Positions 31,756 to 36,363 of a stretch of 36,363 nt of DNA are shown here, piece by piece. Within the stretch, counting starts at the first letter, position 1; the number at the start of each line of letters is the position of its first letter. Made by a program: the position numbers and the translations under genes. The notes below the pieces were generated by a model. The model ran no database searches. It was not told the DNA's origin and worked only from the letters and a program-made list of their open reading frames with translations. The DNA is from DATEJJ01 sp039649115 (GTDB lineage: Bacteria > Actinomycetota > Actinomycetes > Mycobacteriales > Micromonosporaceae): NCBI GenBank assembly GCA_039649115.1, contig JBBWZQ010000346.1, forward strand, positions 1 to 36,363. The letters run 5' to 3'.

Positions 31756-33480
31756 CTACCCCGACACCGCCCTGGCCACGGCGAGCCGTTCGGGTGCGCC
31801 GATCGCCTGTAGTTCGATCGGGGTGGCCGACAGGCGCGCCCAGCACACCCTGCCCCGGCTGACCACCGCGATCATGTCGGACTGGATCATCGTCAACCAT
31901 GCCTGACTCTCGCCGAGGCGCAGGGCGGCGCCGGCCAGCGCGGCCTCCGTGGCCGACAGGGGCTGCAGGATCGCCAGGTCGGCGTGGGCCAGCAGGTCCA
32001 GGTCCGCCTCGGCGAGGTCGTCGCGGACCACCAGGGTGGTACGCCAGGGTGCCGGCGGGACGGTCGCGGTGTCCGGTGCCCCACCCAGGTCGAGGACCAG
32101 CAGGTGCGGGGCGAGGGGACCCGGTGGTGGCGCACCGGGCAGCTGTCCGGGCGGTACCAGGGCGATCGGGTCCACCGGCGTGCTCACGCCGCGCAGGATC
32201 ACCTCCCAGGTGCCGGGTCGCGCGGTCTGCACCACGACCCGGGTACCCAGGGCGAGGGCGCGCACCGCCAGCAGAGCCGCCGCCCGTACCCCACCGAAGA
32301 GTGCCGCGCGGGTCGGCTCGGGGCCGGTGAGCCGTACCGTCACCGGCTCACCGCGCCGGTTGCGTCCCACCATGAGCCCGGCCGGCGGCAGCGCGACGGC
32401 GGACCCGGCGGCCGGTCCCGGCCAGCGCAGCCGGGCCAGCGGGAGCGTCGCGCCCAGCCCCTCGACCTGCTCGGCGAGCAGGCCCGTACCGGTCGCGCCG
32501 GCCGCCGCGAGCAGCCGGTGCAGGGTCGCGCGCGCGGCCGCGAGCCCCGCCGCGGTCGGTGCCGCCACCCGAACCACCACCTGGCTGCCCTCCGGCCCCG
32601 CGATCAGGCCGACGCACACCGCGCTCGCCGGCAGGCAGAGCAGCCGGGAGACCAGCATCGTCGCCACGCCCGAGCCCGCGCCGGGCCAACGCTCCACGAG
32701 CACGCTCGCCTGGTGCAGCCCGCCGGCGCGCAGGTCGGTCCAGCCCTCCCGCACGGGCCACGCCGGATCGTGGTGCGCCAGGCCGGCCAGCGCCGCGGGC
32801 AGCGCGCCCGGGGCGAGGGTACGGGCCGGGATCCCGTCCTGGGCGAGCCGGCGCCGGATGCGCCGCACCGTGCTCTCCAGCGGGCGGCGCAGGTCGGCGT
32901 CTGTCCACACGGGATCGTCGCGGCAGGCGCGGACCGCGAGCAGGACCTGGCACGACGCGGGGATCCACCCCTCGGTGAGCTGGCGGTAGGAGGTGGCGGC
33001 GATCCCGGCGGCGGCGCGCGCCGCGGGCGCGGGTACCCCCGTGACCAGGAATTGCAGGCGCAGGCTCGGGCCGTCGGCGACCGGCGCCGGCAGCAGGTCC
33101 GCGGGCGCCGGCAGCGTCAGCGCACCACCGATCAGGGAGGTGGCGTCGCCGACTTCGAGCACGGTGGTCAGGCCGCCGGCATCCTCCAGCACGGTGGCCT
33201 CGGCGAGCGCGGTGCTGTCCACCAGCGCGAGCAGGGCCGCCGGCCCGGCGCCCGCGGGCAGGTGGCGCGCGCGGAAGGCGTACCGCAGCGCCGTCGCGCA
33301 CCAGGCGGGGAGCGGACGCTGCCGCGGCCGGCCGAGGCCGAGGGCCAGCGCCGCCACCGCGGACGGTGCGGCCACCAACCAAGCTCCAGGTGTACCGGCG
33401 GCAGCGGCCGCCGCCACCGCCGCGAGCGCCACCTCCACCCCCACGATCCGGGCACGGGTCTGTCCACTGTAGATAGGCAT
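31756..33480 (-). CDS. eccE: Type VII secretion protein EccE
   Basis: EccE is a peripheral membrane component of ESX (type VII) secretion machines. The 574-aa protein has two N-terminal hydrophobic helices (about residues 13-48) and a large cytoplasmic domain. The core EccE region is recognisable by SYRQLTEGWIPASCQVLLAVRACRDD (about 168-193) and the GGLHQASVLVERWPG segment. The remainder is rich in Ala/Pro/Leu and longer than in mycobacterial EccE. ATG at 33480 has GGGAGGAGAAGG upstream. It is transcribed away from eccB, and the small holin-like and rarD genes lie downstream. Assignment rests mainly on these motifs plus the eccB/WXG100 context. Confidence 0.8.
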   Translation of the reverse strand: MPIYSGQTRARIVGVEVALAAVAAAAAAGTPGAWLVAAPSAVAALALGLGRPRQRPLPAWCATALRYAFRARHLPAGAGPAALLALVDSTALAEATVLEDAGGLTTVLEVGDATSLIGGALTLPAPADLLPAPVADGPSLRLQFLVTGVPAPAARAAAGIAATSYRQLTEGWIPASCQVLLAVRACRDDPVWTDADLRRPLESTVRRIRRRLAQDGIPARTLAPGALPAALAGLAHHDPAWPVREGWTDLRAGGLHQASVLVERWPGAGSGVATMLVSRLLCLPASAVCVGLIAGPEGSQVVVRVAAPTAAGLAAARATLHRLLAAAGATGTGLLAEQVEGLGATLPLARLRWPGPAAGSAVALPPAGLMVGRNRRGEPVTVRLTGPEPTRAALFGGVRAAALLAVRALALGTRVVVQTARPGTWEVILRGVSTPVDPIALVPPGQLPGAPPPGPLAPHLLVLDLGGAPDTATVPPAPWRTTLVVRDDLAEADLDLLAHADLAILQPLSATEAALAGAALRLGESQAWLTMIQSDMIAVVSRGRVCWARLSATPIELQAIGAPERLAVARAVSG

Positions 33481-33548
33481 GGCGGGTACCTTCTCCTCCC
33501 CAGGATCGCCGCTATCGTATTCGGGTACGCCGGTACTGGGGAGGACCG
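33481..33548. promoter_or_regulatory. 68-bp divergent eccE/eccB control region
   Basis: Both genes must be started from this short gap. TCCTCCCC (33494-33501) and GGGGAGGA (33538-33545) are perfect 8-bp inverted repeats; each doubles as the ribosome site of one gene. Between them is TATCGTA (33513-33519), which reads as TATCGT on plus and TACGAT on minus, both acceptable -10 elements. Overlapping divergent promoters are likely. Confidence 0.45.
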
Positions 33549-34946
33549 ATGGCGTCGCGACAGGACCAGCTCCACTCGTACCAGTTCACCGTCCAGCGTG
33601 TGGTGGCCGCGGTCGTCATGCGCGAGACGGACCCCGCGCAGTCCCCGTTCCGCCGCGCGGCCGGCGCCACCCTGGCAGGTGTCCTGGTCGCCGCGCTGGG
33701 ACTCGCCGCGGTCGCCGTGCTCGGCGTGCTCGCACCCCGCGACGCCGCCGGCTGGCGCGACCCCGGCGCGGTGGTCGTGGAGCGCGAGTCCGGCGCCCGG
33801 TACGTGTACCTCGACGGCCGGCTGCACCCGGTGCTCAACTACGCGTCGGCGCTGCTGATCCTGCGCTCCGCGCAGGCGCACACCGTTTCCGTGCCGCGCG
33901 CCGCGCTGGCCGGCGTGCCGCGCGGCGCCCCGCTGGGCATCGCCGCCGCACCCGACTCGCTGCCTGAGCCCGGCCGCCTGGTCGGCTTCCCGTGGACACT
34001 GTGCTCGGCGCGCTCCACCGCCGGCGGACCCGACGAGACGGCCCTGTACGTGGGCGCCACCGTCCCCGGTGGCCAGCCGGTGGGCACGGACGCCGGCCTG
34101 CTCGCGCAGACCCCCGACCGCGCGTTGCAGCTGATCTGGCACGAGCGGCGGTTCGCCGTGCGGGACCAGGCCGTGGTGCGCGCCGCGTTCGGCTGGAGCG
34201 GCCAGGCGCCGGCACCCGTGGCAGCCGCCTTCGCCAACGCCGTGGCCCAGGGCCCCGACCTGGTCCCGCCCGCCATCCCCGGCACCGTGGGCGCGCTGTC
34301 CCGGGCCGTACCGCGCCGGCGGGTCGGCAGCGTGGTCGTGGTAGCCACCCAGGCCGGCGCGCGACAGTTCGCCGTGGTGCTGGCGGACGGCCTCGCCCCC
34401 ATCTCCCAGGTGCAGGCCGACCTGCTGCTCAGCGATCCGGTGCAGGTGGCGAAGCTGGGTCAGGGCCGGGCGGATCCGATGTCCCAGGGCGACTTCAGCC
34501 GGGTACCCGCGGCCAGCCTGCCCGCCGCCGCGGCCGGCCTGCCCGACGCCACACCCCGGTTGGTACATCCGTCTCTTGTGGACGGTGGCGTGTGCGCGCG
34601 CTTCGACAGCACCCGGGGAGCGGCGCGGATCACCGTGGACGTCCCGCTGCCCGCGGCGGCGGAGGCGGTGCCGACCGCCGGCGGTGGCGCCGCGGACCGG
34701 ATCCTGGTGCCCCCCGGGCAGGGTGCGGTCGTCGAGGCGGTCGCGGCGCCGGACGCGCCGGGCGGATCGGTGAACGTGCTGACCGACCTCGGGCTGCGGT
34801 ACCCGGTGCCCACAGTGGACATCCTCGCGATCCTCGGCTACGCCACCGTCCAGCCGGTACGGGTGCCGGCCGGCCTGGTGGCGCTGGTGCCCGCGGGACG
34901 GGTCCTCGACCCGGCCGCCGCTCGGGCTCCCGTACGCATGAACTGA
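33549..34946 (+). CDS. eccB: Type VII secretion protein EccB
   Basis: EccB is a core ESX membrane protein with a large extracytoplasmic domain. The 465-aa product opens with the family signature SRQDQLHSYQFTVQRVVAAV and RETDPAQSPFRR, then one TM helix (about 39-62). The outside domain contains VLNYASALLIL and LAGVPRGAPLGIAAAPDSLP, and ends in the typical AILGY segment with Pro/Val-rich C-terminus (VDILAILGYATVQPVRVP). The two outside Cys (WTLCSA and GGVCARF) probably form a disulfide. ATG at 33549 has GGGGAGGA upstream. No eccC or eccD follows directly; the WXG100 pair does. Confidence 0.95.
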   Translation: MASRQDQLHSYQFTVQRVVAAVVMRETDPAQSPFRRAAGATLAGVLVAALGLAAVAVLGVLAPRDAAGWRDPGAVVVERESGARYVYLDGRLHPVLNYASALLILRSAQAHTVSVPRAALAGVPRGAPLGIAAAPDSLPEPGRLVGFPWTLCSARSTAGGPDETALYVGATVPGGQPVGTDAGLLAQTPDRALQLIWHERRFAVRDQAVVRAAFGWSGQAPAPVAAAFANAVAQGPDLVPPAIPGTVGALSRAVPRRRVGSVVVVATQAGARQFAVVLADGLAPISQVQADLLLSDPVQVAKLGQGRADPMSQGDFSRVPAASLPAAAAGLPDATPRLVHPSLVDGGVCARFDSTRGAARITVDVPLPAAAEAVPTAGGGAADRILVPPGQGAVVEAVAAPDAPGGSVNVLTDLGLRYPVPTVDILAILGYATVQPVRVPAGLVALVPAGRVLDPAAARAPVRMN

Positions 34947-34972
34947 TTCCCTTTGGTCCGATTGGCCGGCAG

Positions 34973-34981
34973 TTATCCACA
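34973..34981 (+). promoter_or_regulatory. Perfect single DnaA-box word
   Basis: TTATCCACA, the canonical DnaA box, lies between eccB and the WXG100 genes. It is an AT-rich nonamer in very GC-rich DNA, so chance is not the obvious explanation, but it stands alone and no replication origin genes are near. Confidence 0.4.
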
Positions 34982-34994
34982 GGCCGAGGCGAAG

Positions 34995-35024
34995 GGTAGC
35001 GGCGCGCCCAGAGCGACCGCTACC
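34995..35024. promoter_or_regulatory. 8-bp inverted repeat before the WXG100 genes
   Basis: GGTAGCGG (34995-35002) and CCGCTACC (35017-35024) are perfect reverse complements around a 14-base spacer, 40 bp before the first WXG100 start. It could be an operator for the secreted pair or a hairpin ending eccB transcription; no T-run follows. Confidence 0.45.
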
Positions 35025-35064
35025 GTCAGCGCCGTCATCGATACAGGAACGAGGTGGGTGCACA

Positions 35065-35379
35065 GTGACAACGCAGGCGCAGGCTGCCGTGATGGAGTCC
35101 ACCGCGGCGAAGTTCGAGCACGTGAACCAATCGCTGGAGGGCATGCTCAAGCGGCTGCTCGGCGAGCTCGAGGTGCTGCAGACGCAGTGGGTCGGGCACG
35201 GCGGCACCACCTTCGAGCAGGTCAAACTGGCGTGGTCCGCCGACCAGGAGACGCTGCACCGCGCGCTGGGCGAGACGGCCACCGCCATCCGCACGGCCGG
35301 CCGGCAGTACCAGACGTCCGACAGCGCCGCGGCCGACCGGCTCGGTGCCCACCGCGGCGGCCTCTCGCTGCCGCTCTAG
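35065..35379 (+). CDS. WXG100-family protein (EsxB-like)
   Basis: This small helical-hairpin protein (104 aa) is of the type secreted by ESX systems as a heterodimer. The turn motif is W42-V-G44 in QTQWVGHGG, with helices either side. Near the C-terminus Y82-Q-T-S-D86 fits the YxxxD/E export signal. GTG at 35065 has GAGGTGGG six bases upstream. The partner gene starts 17 bases after its TAG stop. Length is normal. It follows eccB, which supports export through the machine encoded here. Effector versus structural role is not known. Confidence 0.93.
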   Translation: MTTQAQAAVMESTAAKFEHVNQSLEGMLKRLLGELEVLQTQWVGHGGTTFEQVKLAWSADQETLHRALGETATAIRTAGRQYQTSDSAAADRLGAHRGGLSLPL

Positions 35380-35396
35380 AGACTGGGGAGGCCCTC

Positions 35397-35693
35397 ATGG
35401 GCAGCGGAGACACGCTGGTCGTCAACTTCGCCGCGCTGCAGCAGGCGAGCGCGGACATCCAGCAGGCGCTCGGCGCGCTGGACACGCAGCTGAGCCAGCT
35501 GGAGCGCGACGCCGCGCCGCTGGTGGCCACGTGGGACGGCGAAGCGCGGCAGGCCTACGACGTCCGGCAGGCGGCCTGGCGCCGGGCGGCCGGCGATCTG
35601 GCGGCCATGCTGCGCGACATCAAGATCGCGGTCGAGGAGTCGGCGGTCGACTACCACGCGACGGAGAAGCGCAACACCACACTGTTCACCTGA
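35397..35693 (+). CDS. WXG100-family protein (EsxA-like partner)
   Basis: The 98-aa partner of the preceding gene has the turn motif W46-D-G48 in VATWDGEAR and two amphipathic helices. Its C-terminus carries Y86-H-A-T-E90, which also fits YxxxD/E, although usually only one partner of a pair has this export signal. ATG at 35397 has GGGGAGG upstream. A strong hairpin terminator starts 23 bases after the stop, closing the operon. Confidence 0.93.
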   Translation: MGSGDTLVVNFAALQQASADIQQALGALDTQLSQLERDAAPLVATWDGEARQAYDVRQAAWRRAAGDLAAMLRDIKIAVEESAVDYHATEKRNTTLFT

Positions 35694-35715
35694 GCAACAC
35701 TGTTCCCCCGCGAGC

Positions 35716-35750
35716 GGACCGGGCCGGTCATCCCTCCACCGGCCCGGTCC
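35716..35750 (+). terminator. Strong hairpin terminator after the WXG100 pair
   Basis: GGACCGGGCCGGT (35716-35728), a 9-base loop, then ACCGGCCCGGTCC (35738-35750) form a perfect 13-bp GC stem. Only a weak CCCGTTT follows, as is common for actinobacterial terminators. It ends the esx operon and may also stop the opposing gene from the right. Confidence 0.85.
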
Positions 35751-35812
35751 CCCGTTTCCACCGACCCGGGTCCCGCCCGGCTGGGGTCACCCATGGGTTG
35801 TGGTCACTCGGG

Positions 35813-36194
<382 letters not shown>

Positions 36195-36234
36195 TGGGCT
36201 GAGCTGTCAGGGCTGGGCTACCAGCGCTGGGCAG

Positions 36235-36363
36235 TCAGGGCTGGCCGGGGCGCCAGCGCCGGCGGGCGCCGCGCGACAGCACGCTTGCCAGCAGGAGCAC
36301 CGCACCGGCCAGCGCCACCGCGACGCCGGACAGCACCAACGCCTCGCCACGCGAGTCCGCGGC
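36235..36363 (-). CDS. C-terminal end of a membrane-anchored protein, probably a mycosin
   Basis: The minus-strand frame entering from the right edge encodes 42 residues and then TGA at 36237-36235. It consists of one hydrophobic helix (LVLSGVAVALAGAVLLLASV) followed by RGARRRWRPGQP. That is the typical end of MycP subtilisin-like proteases of ESX loci: a C-terminal anchor and a short basic, Trp-containing tail. No catalytic part lies in the window, so this is inference from anchor shape and from the eccB/eccE/WXG100 neighbours. Other C-terminally anchored proteins are possible. Confidence 0.6.
   Translation of the reverse strand, partial: AADSRGEALVLSGVAVALAGAVLLLASVLSRGARRRWRPGQP

Overview
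The window is GC-rich DNA with dense, often overlapping genes, and it looks like the chromosome of an actinobacterium. The gene content (14-gene nuo operon, geranylgeranyl reductase, type VII secretion genes eccB, eccE and WXG100, an ECF sigma/anti-sigma pair) fits a Micromonosporaceae-like organism; that family-level placement is inference. I see no tRNA, rRNA, CRISPR array, insertion sequence or phage module.

Layout. (1) About 137-8570, plus strand: the right part of a cell-surface or exopolysaccharide cluster. It has a nucleotide-sugar dehydrogenase, a family 2 glycosyltransferase, a sugar-nucleotide epimerase, a multi-spanning membrane protein, a Wzz-like chain-length protein, a Wzy/O-antigen-ligase-like membrane protein and a secreted glycoside-hydrolase-like protein. 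(2) 8590-9658: menaquinone methyltransferase menG and a small unknown gene. (3) 9799-28126: geranylgeranyl reductase, then nuoA to nuoN complete and in canonical order, then a long-chain polyprenyl diphosphate synthase. This couples complex I to the making and partial saturation of its menaquinone substrate. The leader of this block holds a Rex-operator-like palindrome and an IdeR/DtxR-box-like site. (4) 28208-30355: an IclR-family regulator with a good sigma70-type promoter, then an ECF sigma factor and its zinc-containing membrane anti-sigma factor, preceded by a SigL-type autoregulatory promoter. (5) 30340-31722, minus strand: a RarD/EamA permease and a small holin-like membrane protein. 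(6) 31756-36363: part of a type VII (ESX) secretion locus. eccE (minus) diverges from eccB (plus), two WXG100 genes follow, then a strong hairpin terminator, a 0.5 kb repeat-rich gap, and the 3' end of a minus-strand gene whose C-terminus resembles a mycosin anchor. eccC and eccD are not in the window.

I found no clearly new multi-gene system. The signals most worth checking are the double redox/iron-type control region before the nuo block, the mosaic codon use inside nuoD, the Pro/Ala tail on NuoE, the SigL-like autoregulatory promoter, export motifs on both WXG100 partners, the operator-like sites before the WXG100 pair, and a window-wide enrichment of the word GGTAC that appears to bend codon choice.
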